Source of the DNA: Rhynchosporium graminicola
Taxonomy: Eukaryota > Ascomycota > Leotiomycetes > Helotiales > Ploettnerulaceae
Reading direction: 5' to 3'
Assembly: GCA_900074885.1 (NCBI GenBank)
Contig: FJUW01000044.1
Coordinates: forward strand, 62,001-126,000
Length of the DNA stretch: 64,000 nucleotides
Both the position numbers and the translations under genes were made by a program. Positions 54,207 to 64,000 of the stretch are shown here, piece after piece; the first letter of the stretch is position 1; each line of letters opens with the position of its first letter. The notes beneath the pieces are model-generated. The model had not been told where the DNA came from, ran no database searches, and saw only the letters and a list, made by a program, of their open reading frames with translations.

Positions 54207-56055
54207 TTATACCCTTCGTCTCTTTGTTTCCGAAGAATCGGGAAGCAGGTCTCCCCATGCCGGATGGTTAAGAACTTCATCTATACTTAAGCACTGCACA
54301 TAATTCTCCGGCGCTGGCCATTTATATTTTACCATATCAATAAAAAGACTCCCAACTAGGACGAGTTTATTAGTTGTTAAATCTTCTTCAAAATTCATTG
54401 AATACTTACGATGTTTATACCCATTTGTAGGGGATATGCTCGCACTCTTGAAATCCAATTCCATTATATCAATAGCTCTCTCGTATCGACTCCGGAAAGC
54501 TGGCCGCAGTTCCTCGTTCTCCTTCTCATACTGCTATAGATTCATAGCGAACTTCCACGGGTGGTGATAATATGTCAATTTGTACAAAATGACACTCATA
54601 GCCCAGATATCTACGGATATATCGTAGTTACTTAGCTCTAGCTCAGGAGCGAGATAGCCAATCGTGCTAGTCTGTCCCGGAGAGGGAGACAGAGAAGTAT
54701 TTACTGCAATTTTCCGAGATCCACTAACATCGAGTAGAATAGATCGAGTAAAGGGACTAGAGCCGACGAGGCTAATATTCGCCGGTTTCAGATCTTAGTA
54801 TATCCAGTGATTGCTATGGAAAAATTTAACACCGAGCAGTGCGGATCGAAATGCAGTTGCTGCCTCGATTATCATACCCTTAGATCCGCTATAGCGCTTA
54901 TTAATTGCAGTCTTATATGCTGAGAAAAGATAATAAACATAGATAAACATAGTAAAGGGGGAAAAGTCAAAAAATTAGATACAAATAAAGATATAAGCGA
55001 TATGAATAAATAATTACAAAACATTTCGAGAAGCTTACCTCGTGATTAGATACTATATCAAATCGCTAAGTGTCCGAGGTGTAAGAGGTTGCAAGGCTAT
55101 AGTAACATTATCGAAAACCGTTATATCAGAGAACTCTTTCTGAGTAGTATAGACTATATCTACTATGCGCAGAACGCTGTTTTCGTTACCCGACTCCTGC
55201 GCGAGACATGTTAACTTTTCAAGCGTCTGAAGTTCCGGACTTATAAGATACTGGTTCCGAGAGGTCCGCTCTAATAACTTAATAGTAGCTATTTCCCCTG
55301 ACGTCTTTAAGCCGAAGAATACTCTCCTATTTACGCTACGGCCTAGAGCTTATGCTAATATCCAATCCCCTATCGTTCTCTTGACTAAGAGTGGAGTTAG
55401 CATCTCGACATTGACATTAGCATGAGATTGCCTACTGACTTCCTTCACATAACGCTGACGGCTAGCTTTGAATTCATTCCCATTCGCAAAATCCGCCCAC
55501 TCGAAAATGTACTCTAGTTTACTAGCCTGGATTTTGTATCTATACTAGTTTAAGTGATGTGGCTCTCGTGTGATTGCCACACCGTCGACCGATAATTGTG
55601 CCATTGAGGATCTGGAACTGCGTGCGATATAGAAGCCTAGGTTATCCCGTATCTGGGCTCACCGGTGGAGACCGAGATCCTAATACATGTCTCCCGGTCC
55701 AGGCATAACCAAGTTGCCGCAGCTCTTTTTCCGTGTCGGTATCTGGCTCCGTGAGGGATTCGCTCGCTTCTCTACCAGTGTCATATTAACTCCGCTCCAT
55801 GTCCCGTCGAAGGCGAATAATCTCGTCATCGTATATTTTCTCAGGCTCGACGTGCATATGCTAGAGTGCATCTGGGTGATCGTTCTGACGCCGTGAAATA
55901 AGAGATTCATATACCTCACTGAACGTGTGCTTAGCGAGGGGATTTACTAGGATCAGAGTGGCAAAGACATTGTCCAACATTGATAAATTGGTTACAGGAC
56001 AGTAGCTCGTGCTAGTAGAGCTCGTACAAATTCTACTTGGGACTATCGCGAACAA
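54207..56055 (-). pseudogene. RIP relic of a Ser/Thr protein kinase
   Basis: The minus strand holds an N-terminal region (MFAIVPSRICTSSTSTS, HTFSEVYESLISRRQND, then VEPEKIYDDEIIRLRRDM). A possible FHA-like end follows (ASKLEYIFEWADFAN), then the kinase domain: IGDWILA-stop-ALGRSVN (Gly-rich loop), EIATIKLLERTS (VAIK Lys), a likely 130-170-nt intron from a GTAAGC donor near 55,038, FHSNHWIY-stop-DLKPANISLV (HRDLKP.N), LLDVSGSRK (DFG position), GYLAPELELSNYDISVDIWA (APE and DxW). It ends LLPDSSETKRRRV at 54,207. Trp-to-stop changes and frame shifts show it is inactive. The FHA call is weak. An FHA plus kinase layout would be Chk2/Dun1-like. Confidence 0.65.
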
Positions 56056-56157
56056 TATATTGGCTTAGTGTTATTGGTGAATTAGGGAACTTCTGTTGGG
56101 TCTGGTGTTGATGGGGTTGAGGCAGCACGTGATCTGGAGAACAACGACCGGACCTCG
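56056..56157. other. Possible bidirectional promoter
   Basis: About 100 bp separate the kinase relic (-) from a degraded hypothetical gene (+). It is too short to say more. Confidence 0.3.
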
Positions 56158-56262
56158 ATGCTCGCCTCCCTCCCTTTCCTCATACCTCCTCTACCATACA
56201 CTTCCGAGCAGCAAAGCAAGAAAATCAGCTCATATCTTCCCTACATACACCTATTAATAGCT

Positions 56263-57075
56263 ATGGCCTCTCAGCAAGACCCATTTCCATCCACACCATG
56301 CTCATCTATGCCATTATTATCCGAACCATCTCCTTCCAATTCACACCAAGAGTTGCCCTATATAAGCTGTTCTCTATTCCTCGAACGCAACACATCCAGA
56401 TCTCGTATCAACGACCCACAGGTAGCTAACACCAGTGCAAATGCAGGACGACTCCGACATCGTTAGTACTCATGGTGTCTACCTTACTACTCGCCCACGC
56501 ACGCCCGTATTCCATGGAACCTACAACGACGAATTCGTCTCAACGCTTGAGAACGAGTTGAATCACATCGTTACGCAGCAGATATGGAGACGTAGGAAAT
56601 ACCGCGACGCTGCAGACGAATGGCCAATAGGCGCACACCGCCAGAGATCAAGGAGAAACGCGCAGCCGAGGTGAAGGCGATGACGGAGCAGTGGAACGCA
56701 TCAGATACCGAAAGCGACGTTGTTTCGAGCCCACCGATATCCGACCTGATTTCAGAGACTACACTGGGCAATACATCTGAAGATAACAAGGAGGAGAAGG
56801 CGACCGGGTTTAGATTGGGCAAGAGGAGGCGAGGGAGCACATCCGATGAATCCGTGGAGGAGGATAAATCCGTGACTACACTGCACAAAAGGCAGCGGAG
56901 AAGCACATGTGAGGAGAACAAGGAGGAGAACGGGACTACACGCATATCTGAGGATAAAAAGGTGGAGAAAAACCCGGCAAGGATGAAATATTTCCCCTTC
57001 AAAAGCCTCGAAACATTCGCAAGCGTTATGAAGAGAATAATACTAATTGCTATATCCGTACAGTCCCTGCCCTGA
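56263..57075 (+). pseudogene. Hypothetical gene with broken reading frame
   Basis: Three + strand pieces seem to belong together: MASQQDPFPSTPCSSMPLL (frame 1), DSDIVSTHGVYLTTRPRTP to IVTQQIWRRRKYRDAADEW (frame 2), and RRTPPEIKEKRAAEVKAM to the end (frame 1 again, stop at about 57,075). The last part is charged, with the repeated units TSDESVEEDKS and TCEENKEENG separated by basic clusters (LGKRRRGS, HKRQRRS) and is probably nuclear. The two frame changes (about 56,435 and 56,620) have no good intron: the only GT..AG between pieces 1 and 2 is 25 nt. The family is unrecognised. Confidence 0.35.
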
Positions 57076-57092
57076 TCGCGAAGTAAGAGCGG

Positions 57093-57538
57093 TCAATCTC
57101 CATCCTCATTGACATCCAAATTCGGGCTATCCTTCATCGGTCCCATGGACAACAGCAAGCCTTTCTTGACACTGTGCTGCGATTCTTGACCTTCAGAGTT
57201 CCGCTCCTGCGCTATCAGCCTCTTGATTGAGGACACAACTTTTGCTCCAACTACCCCACGCCATATCATCAGCGTCTCTTTAGAGCACTCGCCAAAGCTC
57301 ATTAGCCTTGAAATCGACCGACAAGTTTGAGAGGTCTGCATGTTGGTCCCTAGAGAGGTTCTGGAAAAGTGTGTCGAGATCGGAACGTTCCTTCAAGTAG
57401 CCCACCATCACGGCTTCTTCCACACCGGGAATAAGCGAGCAGATGACTCCCACTTTACCGGCGTTTTTAGTCGTCACTACCTTTCGCTGAGCTTCTGTCT
57501 CCCACCACCTAGTTGCAAAACGCGAAGATGACGATCCC
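57093..57538 (-). pseudogene. Hypothetical ORF pair, probably one broken gene
   Basis: Minus strand from ATG 57,538: MGSSSSRFATRWWETEAQ, GKVGVICSLIPGVEEAVMV, NLSRDQHADLSNLSV, then a TAA at about 57,280. An overlapping frame continues RLMSFGECSKETLMIWRGVV to a stop at 57,093. N-terminal MGSSSS might be myristoylated (inference). I do not recognise the family. The frame overlap suggests one gene with an indel. It converges on the previous gene. Confidence 0.3.
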
Positions 57539-58030
57539 ATGTTGGCCAAGGACAATCAACGGATTGGACGCGGCAAGGGAGAACAGATCGTTATCCAGTA
57601 GCCTAGTATGGAGGATGGTGAGGTTGATGGGAGGACGGTTAATAAGGAAGGATAATTAACGAGGAAGAAGTGTTAGTAGGAGAGGATATGCGCAAGGGGA
57701 GAAAGAAAGACCCCGACCAACTTATATAACATTATTTCCTCGAAGTTTACCCACCCTGGATGGATTCGTATCTGCACCATAGAAGAAGTTCCCCGAGAGA
57801 TAAGGCAGTATGCCTTAGTCGATATGATCCTGTATCAAGAAATCACACAAAAGGCCAACAGTAGGTACCTTAGACATCTAGCCACCACACCATCTCTCAA
57901 ACCCTACACGCATTATTCTGTCTATCTAGGGTTGCACCTGGTGTTCATGCCAGTGCATAGTGACTAATTCTGCCTTGGAGGTATCGGCGGTAGTTCTCGA
58001 CATTGGGTGGGATTAGACGTCGCCGGCAGC
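57539..58030. other. Intergenic region
   Basis: No gene is supported. Confidence 0.4.
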
Positions 58031-58796
58031 AGCCTCCTTTGGCATTGAAATATAGCTCCCTTTCCAAGTTTTCCTCTCTGTCTTGAAGGAAGTTTTGGCT
58101 CTTTCGAGAGTGTCATACTGATCTTTGAGTTTCTCACTCTTCTAATTGGCCTTCGATCGTCTTCTGCTGTCGTTCTATTACCAGTAACATTCGCCCTTGC
58201 TCAGCCTCTAGGGCTGTCGCTTTTTTGCTATTCTCTTGCAACTTTTGAGCAAACTCAACTTCAAGCTCCTTCATGCGCGCCTTATGGCTCTTGTCTTGTC
58301 TGGACATACGCTCTTCGAAATCGCGATTCAGGCGGTGCTTCTCTTCTGCAGTTGCCATTATGATCCTTGACTCCAACTTCGTCTTTTCTTGTTCTAGTTC
58401 ACGTCTATCCACCCTGATCTGTGTAAGTTGTGACTCGGTAGCGGCCTTTGATTTCTGGTCCATGCTAGTCAAAGTGAGGATTGTATCTTCATGCCTGCGT
58501 AGCTCCCCATCCCTTTCCCTAATCTCTTCCTCTGCCTCATCGAGCCTCCTCTTAGTGTCCTCAATCATACGCAGATCATCTGCGTGCGTGATGAAAATCC
58601 CCTGCAAGTTACTGATTGATTTCTGGGTTGCGGCCATTTCTGCAAGAGCCTGGTCCACAGCTTGTGTCCATTGTCCAAGAGTGGATTCGTGCTTCAGGCC
58701 TGAAGGGCTAGGTTTTTCGCCATTACGAGAACGCCTGGGGCCCTTCCGAGTATCTATTGGCCCGTCGCCATTGCCAATCCGATACGATCTCGTCAA
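58026..58796 (-). pseudogene. Coiled-coil protein with 3' frameshift
   Basis: The open frame from 58,796 to a TGA at 58,134 gives 220 residues. Its basic N-terminus (GPRRSRNGEKPSPSGLKH) leads into a heptad-rich coiled coil from about residue 75 to the end (DTKRRLDEAEEEIRERDGEL, RRELEQEKTKLESRI, ARMKELEVEFAQKLQEN). A neighbouring frame continues the coil beyond the stop (EKLKDQYDTLERAKTSFKTE) and ends SMPKEAAAGDV. One extra base in GAAGAGTGAGAAA at about 58,134-58,140 explains the early stop. Sense sequence also extends upstream of the ATG (SPDESDVEATYQHPLTRS), so the start may lie near 58,850 or in an earlier exon. Function is unknown. Such proteins often have structural or scaffold roles. 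Confidence 0.5.
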
Positions 58797-58869
58797 TGGA
58801 TGCTGATATGTCGCTTCAACATCAGACTCGTCAGGACTGGTTCGTCTATTGAGCGGTAGTTGTTTACAA

Positions 58870-59432
58870 CGCTATACCACAACAAAGATAAGCGCTGCAA
58901 AACGACATTTCTCTAGCCGATGCCCTCCTAGCCGATCCGCTTTTCGCAGTCTTGTTCCAGTGTTGCCAAGATGCCCCAATTCCGGTATAGAAGAATAATG
59001 GAATAAACAATAGCTACACCGTTAAGGTTGAAGAAAGGCAACATAATTGAGCATAATTGAGAGTACTTCATTTACAGTCGCCGATACAGTGACGATCAAA
59101 GCTTTGTTGGCTTGACTCGTTCTTGCTGGTGAGGCCAGAAGGGGGATTATAGCTGCTCCTTTAGAGCGTAGGGAACTTTCACACAGGAGAAAGTGAGTTG
59201 AATATCCCCAATTTCGGATACTTGATCTTAGTGGATTTCATGTCCAAACCCTTATGGCTATGCATCCTATTTCGGAAGCACGATCCACAAGTCAAGGAAG
59301 CCGCTACTGATTATCAATCTATCTCTATTTCGGTTGAGAAACTAAATCCACCAGACTAGTACTCTCCTCGAGGCATTTACGGGTTAGGTTGCGCAGCTAG
59401 TCTTAAATGCAATTGCTTCCATAACTAAGAAC
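58870..59432. other. Intergenic region
   Basis: Upstream flank of the coiled-coil gene and 3' flank of the Trk gene. No gene is seen. Confidence 0.4.
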
Positions 59433-61992
59433 CTAGCGATCAATGCTTTCACTCTCTTCCGAATCTCTATACATCCGCGTCGCCTCCATCCTCCTCGGAT
59501 CTTCTATTTGAACAGAATTTTCCCCTTCATCGCCCAGCTCTTCGTTTGGGAGCAAGATGGCGCGATCAAGTTGGTAGGGCAAACCACGGTGCCGGCCACG
59601 TATCATCATGGCGCAGATCACGAGCTTACTAAATGTGGTGAATTGCCCAGTGAGAGAGGTATTGACGTCTGGGTGGCCGAGCGAGAGGCCGACATTGCCG
59701 CTGTGAGAATCGGGATTTAGCTTCTGCCTCAATTCTGAGGGAGCAAAGAAGCATAATATGCACAAAAGAAGAAGACAGAAGTACTTACTATGCAGAAGTA
59801 ACCTCAAAAAATACCGGGAAAACTGCAAATGCCTAAGATCATACATCAGTCAATTGTTCAAACCCATGGTTGAAGAGGCAAAACTTACCGACTGACCGGC
59901 ATCCATAATCCTATCCGCCTCCGCAACACAAACACAGAAGATGCCTAGGAAGATGTACCAAAGATCAAAACTCAACTGATTCCTCAAATGCGTCATCACG
60001 TAGCTCTTCACGCCAGCCTCTTCGTTGTAATCCTTCAATTCCCCAGGGAAAATTCCCAGACTCCTTTCCTCGTACGTGTTGGACGCACGAATGGCGATGG
60101 CGATAGGATATACGGAGATGTACATCATGACGAGGAGCGAGAATTGTACGGCTGGATTGACGGTTGCTAAATTGAAGGTCGCGGTTCCTGTGTGGCGGGC
60201 GGAGGCAGCTTGAAAGATGGCGGCGAGGATACGTGGGCCTAAGGGCAGCACGGTGAGTGTCTCGTTTTCGAGGTCGAGGGTGACAATCAAAATAACATCA
60301 ACAAGGTTCAGGGCGAATAAAATACCGAACAGTATCCATGTAGGACCAGAGGGAAACAAAAGCGTGCAGCAGCGGCGCGGATGCTCAAGAAGAAACTGCA
60401 GAGATTCTTGGATTGACGACTTCTTGGGCGAGAGCTTCGCCATGAGCCATATAACCAGGCGGAGGAAAACAGGTGAGAAATTATGGCCTGCGAAAGCCAG
60501 GAATGTCATGATAAGTAGTGGAAAGGTAGCATCGTTGAAGGAAATCATAGAGTCGGGAGTAAGAGTGAAGCCGAGATTGTCGACCATCGTTTGTGCGGAG
60601 TAGAAGGCCCTTCAAATCAGATCAATCAGTCTTCTCGAGTCGGAAAGTTTATAGTACTCACCACCATATTTTGTTTTGGCTTGTCGACGCAAGATAATCG
60701 GTGTACTTGTCAGGTGCATACTGGATCCATCCGACGAGGCAGATTGCACCGAAAAGATGAAGACCGAGAACATAACCTATACTGTCAGCCACGAGCCCCG
60801 TCATAACCAGTTTGAACCCTACCGATGCAGATTTTAAGAAGTAATTTCAAGGCCCGATATTCAATCCCACCCAGCTGCTCACGGTCCTCCAGCAACAGAC
60901 TGAAAAACTGCGAGTTGCGGCCGACAGTTGCTTGAGATGAGATCCTAGGTAGGTCCAATTCTGTTCTACCGACTCCCCGGGAATCTCCGGGAGCACGGCT
61001 CTGTGAACGAGCTTGAGAGGAACCGATAACAAACATAGAAGATGTAACTCGTTCGATAGATGTGGCTTTACTCATACTGCGGGCCTTCGGTTCTCGTGGT
61101 TGACTCGAGCTTTTCTTAGGATTATCTTCGTCATCTACACAGGTGAGTGATATGCACTGAGGGGAGCATTGAGAAGAGTCTTTACCGTCATAAGTGTTGA
61201 TAACATCAGTGTCAATCTCTGACATTGCGAAGCCTGTCTTAGTCAGATAACACTACTCATCGTTATATGTGTTTAAATGCCAACCTTGGTCTCTTTCTCT
61301 TGGGGATGGAACATGAATGGCCTTGGAATCACTAGTGGTAAGACGCGGGTCAGCGGCAAATCTTATTACAGCTGCTCTTTGCACGGTATCATCGTTGATC
61401 GTACTGCCGCAGAATCGTCAGCTTTCACCCATCAACCAAGGGTCTCAACATGCCATGTTGGTACAGACTTTTGCTCCTTAGGCAGGCTTTTCTGCGACTC
61501 TGTATCAAGCTCGGCACTTCTTGCGACAGAATCAGCAATCGGTCCACGTCGACTAAAAAGCAGAGGTGCTAATAGTGCATCAGCGTTCGGAAATCTCGAT
61601 CAGGAAATGGTAGAAGTACCAACTTCCTTGAGCTTCTTCTCAAACCAATATAGACGGACTGCAATAGTAATGATGTTGATAAATCCCATCTGTGTAATGA
61701 TAGGGATGAAGTAGATGACGAGCTGCTGATACGTCTTCATTTGTTTGACGTCGACAGTGTTCAAGCCGGATTCTGTGGAAGCGCTAGCGCCGAAGAAGTA
61801 GGCATCGATGGCGGGCATATTTCCGTAGGGATAGATGACGATAAAGCCGAAGATTCCGGCGAAGATAATGTACGCATCTATGCGGATCAGATGATGGTTA
61901 GGGATGAAGGGGCAATAGGACTTACAGTGTAGAGTAAAGAAATTCATTTCTGGCAGCCAGAGCTGCACTTTCTTCAAATTGATAATCGCCAT
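59433..61992 (-). CDS. Trk-type potassium transporter
   Basis: A plasma-membrane K+ uptake protein of the fungal TRK family (TrkH fold). Nine exons fit: 61926-61992, 61620-61877, 61285-61568, 61186-61233, 60823-61134, 60662-60776, 59889-60609, 59789-59832, 59433-59700. They total about 705 residues. The first pore region contains SASTESGLNTVDVKQM (a S.TE.GLNT selectivity-filter signature). Later come LGLHLFGAICLVGWIQY, YSAQTMVDNLGFTLTPDSM (second pore region), RHTGTATFNLATVNPAV (third) and AFAVFPVFFEVTSAYGNVGL (fourth). All exon junctions keep phase except the cytosolic linker exon (61285-61568), which is 284 nt where a multiple of three is needed. Sequence before and after is coding, so a one-base indel or an unseen intron lies near 61,390-61,430. 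The alternative start is ATG 62016. Confidence 0.85.
61380..61440 (-). other. Reading-frame discontinuity in the Trk linker
   Basis: The frame reading PTWHVETLG meets TGA, while STINDDTVQRAAVIRFA and the VPSPRERDQG end of the same exon read in another frame. The nearby 35-nt GTTGAT..GCAG segment does not restore phase if removed. Confidence 0.5.
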
Positions 61993-62016
61993 TGTGTTGC
62001 TCTTCTCCAACCTCAC

Positions 62017-62928
62017 TGATCTGTAAGTTCGAGAACAGCCACTTAAAATCTGCGTTTAAATCCTTTCCTGTAGGAAGGGACAATGGCCTTTCAGATTATT
62101 TCGCGACTAATAGGCGCTGCAGAACATTAAATACCTACTTCGTGGTGCTTGGCAACCGCTATTACTTGCGGCATTTTCTGCACACCACGACCTGTCATTA
62201 CAGTGGAGTACAATTTGCACTGCTTGTCTGTTTCTGCCGAGCAAGTGAGGCTTTCCTGATAAGTCTACCCTCCTCCGCCGCAGGCGCGAGCAGTGGCATT
62301 AGGAAATCGAGACAAGGTAATAGAGAAATGGAACACTGCTGTGGTCTTAATGAAGATCTGTCTACGACAGCGGTAGTCCAACTAGGAATAGGGCATTAAA
62401 CCCAAAAAGTAGGAAACTGAAGAGGTTAGCATTACTTGTGACGCTAAACTCCCCTGAAGATGGTCTGAGCTCGCTGAGCTGACCCTTCTGAGCGTTAGTC
62501 ACTGTCACTTTTCGAGGTGACATGACTCTCCAATTATGTGATTTTCTGCTTATATGACTCATTTCCGCAATTTTCACTGGCCCACTCAGCTACCACATTT
62601 CCCCTCCAACTACCTTATGAAGAACACTTTTCTCCCTGATGCCTCCCCTAGAGCTACGTCGTTCGGCAAGTCAAATTCCGGAAATGGACACGGGTTCAAG
62701 AGCTGTAGAGCTTGAGAAGATGTGGGGGCTTTTTGGCACCATCGTTCATTTACAATTATGGTAGGTACTAGCCGGTCCACCTCCAGTTTCGCTCGGGGCT
62801 CGCTTACTGTCGGGGAAAGCGAATGTCACAGGCAAGCAAAACTGTCACAGCTCGGCCAAACTTCGGTCATTGGGTTTTGGTACATATCTCCTACAAAGGC
62901 AATGTTTTTATTTAATTATTCCTATGAA
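62017..62928. other. Region between Trk gene and transposase
   Basis: No gene is supported. The Trk promoter should lie at the left. A transposon end should lie near 62,700-62,920, but it cannot be recognised without its partner outside the window. Confidence 0.4.
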
Positions 62929-64000
62929 TTAAATGCCAAAAGAAACATAATCATTTCCTATGGAAAATCTATCCATTTCCTCTTCATTTTCAGAGCTTTC
63001 TAGCAGTACAGGGGATGACTCCTTGTACTCTATATGACAGATTGCTTCTATACCTCTTGTTCTCTCAGTATATATCTCTATTTCATCACTTTTATTATGA
63101 GCTAGTGCAGCTTCGATTTCTCTTTTGGCAGTTAGTAACCCAGGGTACCCTTCTTCAGTAAGAAACACACCTTCAATTATAGTAGGTTGCTTATCAGGCT
63201 CCCTTTCTTGTATATAAAGCTCTGAATCAGCATATACTTCTCCTCCTCTTCTGAATATCTCTTGTATCTCAAGCTTCCTAGCTTTGTTTACCTTCCTTGC
63301 TGCAACTCCAGCTACTCTGAGAGACTCCTTGTGTTTTCCAATAGCTGTAGAAAGAGCTTTAGAAGCTTTCTTCAGACCTACTTGCTTCTCCTCTGCAGCT
63401 TTAGCTTTGATTTGTAACCTCAAATCAGCTACACATACTGCAGAACCTCCATTCCCTTTCAGACTCCGTCGAGAGGTATTCTTCTTCTTATTACTCTCTT
63501 GCAATTTGTGTTGCAGGAGAGCAAGCTCTGTAGAAGTCAAGTATGCCTTCTGAAGTTGAACTGAAGCTTGCTTCATTGATTCTGAGAATATATCTCTAGT
63601 ATTATCAGAGAATTGGGTAGGGTCTCTTCCAATAAAAGACTCAATAGCAGTACTAGCTTGCCATACCTGCTCTGCAGGTCTATTTGGAGGGAGCTGAGGT
63701 AAAGCAAGCTCTTCAGCTTCAGCTGATTCAAGCTGGTGTTTCTTCCCAAAGCTTTGCATATTCTTGATTCCAGCCTTACAGCTGAGTGGCCATATACCAG
63801 AAGTTCTGAAGGCGTTACAAATAGTGTGGTATACTATAGTGTTCTCCCTTATTTGACTGAGGTCTCTGAGTAGAGAAGAGACTGTATATGAAAGGTCTAA
63901 ACTGCGCAAGGCAGAATTGACAGCAGCAGAGTGGTAATGCTTCCAAGGTCTGAATATACCCACATCTAATGGCTGGAGAACATGTGTCAAGTGGCTGGGG
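62929..64000 (-). CDS. Pogo-type transposase (DDE_1), 5' part outside window
   Basis: The ORF enters from the right edge and is open for at least 353 codons on the minus strand, ending at 62,929. THVLQPLDVGIFRPWKHYH is the canonical segment after the third catalytic Asp of Tc1/mariner-pogo DDE_1 transposases. Next come the typical AFRTSGIWPL, then a long basic, helical tail (LQIKAKAAEEKQVGLKKA, RKLEIQEIFRRGGEVY). No stops or RIP changes are seen, so it may be a young copy. The helix-turn-helix and catalytic region lie beyond the window. It may belong to the same invasion history that fed the RIPed compartment but is not itself affected. Confidence 0.8.
   Translation of the reverse strand, partial: PSHLTHVLQPLDVGIFRPWKHYHSAAVNSALRSLDLSYTVSSLLRDLSQIRENTIVYHTICNAFRTSGIWPLSCKAGIKNMQSFGKKHQLESAEAEELALPQLPPNRPAEQVWQASTAIESFIGRDPTQFSDNTRDIFSESMKQASVQLQKAYLTSTELALLQHKLQESNKKKNTSRRSLKGNGGSAVCVADLRLQIKAKAAEEKQVGLKKASKALSTAIGKHKESLRVAGVAARKVNKARKLEIQEIFRRGGEVYADSELYIQEREPDKQPTIIEGVFLTEEGYPGLLTAKREIEAALAHNKSDEIEIYTERTRGIEAICHIEYKESSPVLLESSENEEEMDRFSIGNDYVSFGI

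Noticed and set aside
56424..56448. Intron linking the first two pieces of the 56.3-kb gene
   Set aside because: GTAGCT..GCAG is only 25 nt and has no room for a branch site.
62722..63003. Plus-strand ORF of 93 codons before the transposase end
   Set aside because: It overlaps the transposase 3' end and probable transposon terminus, with no motif.

Overview
This is nuclear DNA of a filamentous ascomycete (Pezizomycotina). Introns are short (about 45-110 nt, GT..AG), HET-domain genes are frequent, and a fungal-type Trk K+ transporter, a fungal aspartate/glutamate carrier and RNA polymerase III subunit C53 are present. Between about 24.3 and 56 kb, long AT-rich, TpA-rich tracts carry CAG/CAA-to-TAG/TAA and TGG-to-TAG changes, the usual mark of repeat-induced point mutation (RIP). 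The relic gene families recall Leotiomycetes (Helotiales), but that placement is an inference.

Layout. 0.5-2.7 kb: a HET-domain gene with one homopolymer frameshift. 3.4-24.2 kb: a mostly normal block holding an FAD monooxygenase, the Pol III subunit C53, a low-complexity orphan protein, two decayed hypothetical genes (10-13 kb), a seven-exon MFS sugar transporter, a 3.8-kb gene-free stretch full of microsatellites, and the mitochondrial Ca2+-regulated aspartate/glutamate carrier. 24.3-31 kb: RIP-degraded DNA including a chromodomain-protein relic. 31.4-34.2 kb: an island with a BTB gene and a broken HET gene. 34.2-43.1 kb: RIP-degraded DNA with relics of a BTB protein, an RBR (RING-IBR-RING) ubiquitin ligase and a piggyBac transposase that still has near-identical 28-29-bp terminal inverted repeats. 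43.2-46.3 kb: a LINE fragment, a small ORF and a third HET gene broken by a stop codon and a 26-bp tandem duplication. 46.7-48.2 kb: a RIP relic of an APH/AIM9-like kinase. 48.5-49.6 kb: a frameshifted gene resembling the N-terminal domains of fungal STAND/NLR receptors. 50.4-56.1 kb: relics of a 2EXR-type protein and two protein kinases, with an apparently intact four-TM protein and a MADS-box-like mini-ORF between them. 56.2-58.8 kb: two disrupted hypothetical genes and a coiled-coil gene with a 3' frameshift. 59.4-62.0 kb: a Trk K+ transporter. 62.9 kb to the edge: an open pogo-type transposase ORF cut by the window end.

The left third and the Trk locus look like ordinary chromosome arm. 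The middle is an accessory, RIP-scarred compartment. It is unusual because many relics there are host-type protein families (BTB, RBR, kinase, APH, 2EXR, chromodomain, HET, STAND-like) rather than only transposons, so whole genes seem to have been duplicated and then mutated. Three HET genes, one BTB gene and one STAND-like gene give the window an allorecognition-locus flavour. At least four of these five carry lesions, and the BTB gene depends on an unproven splice.
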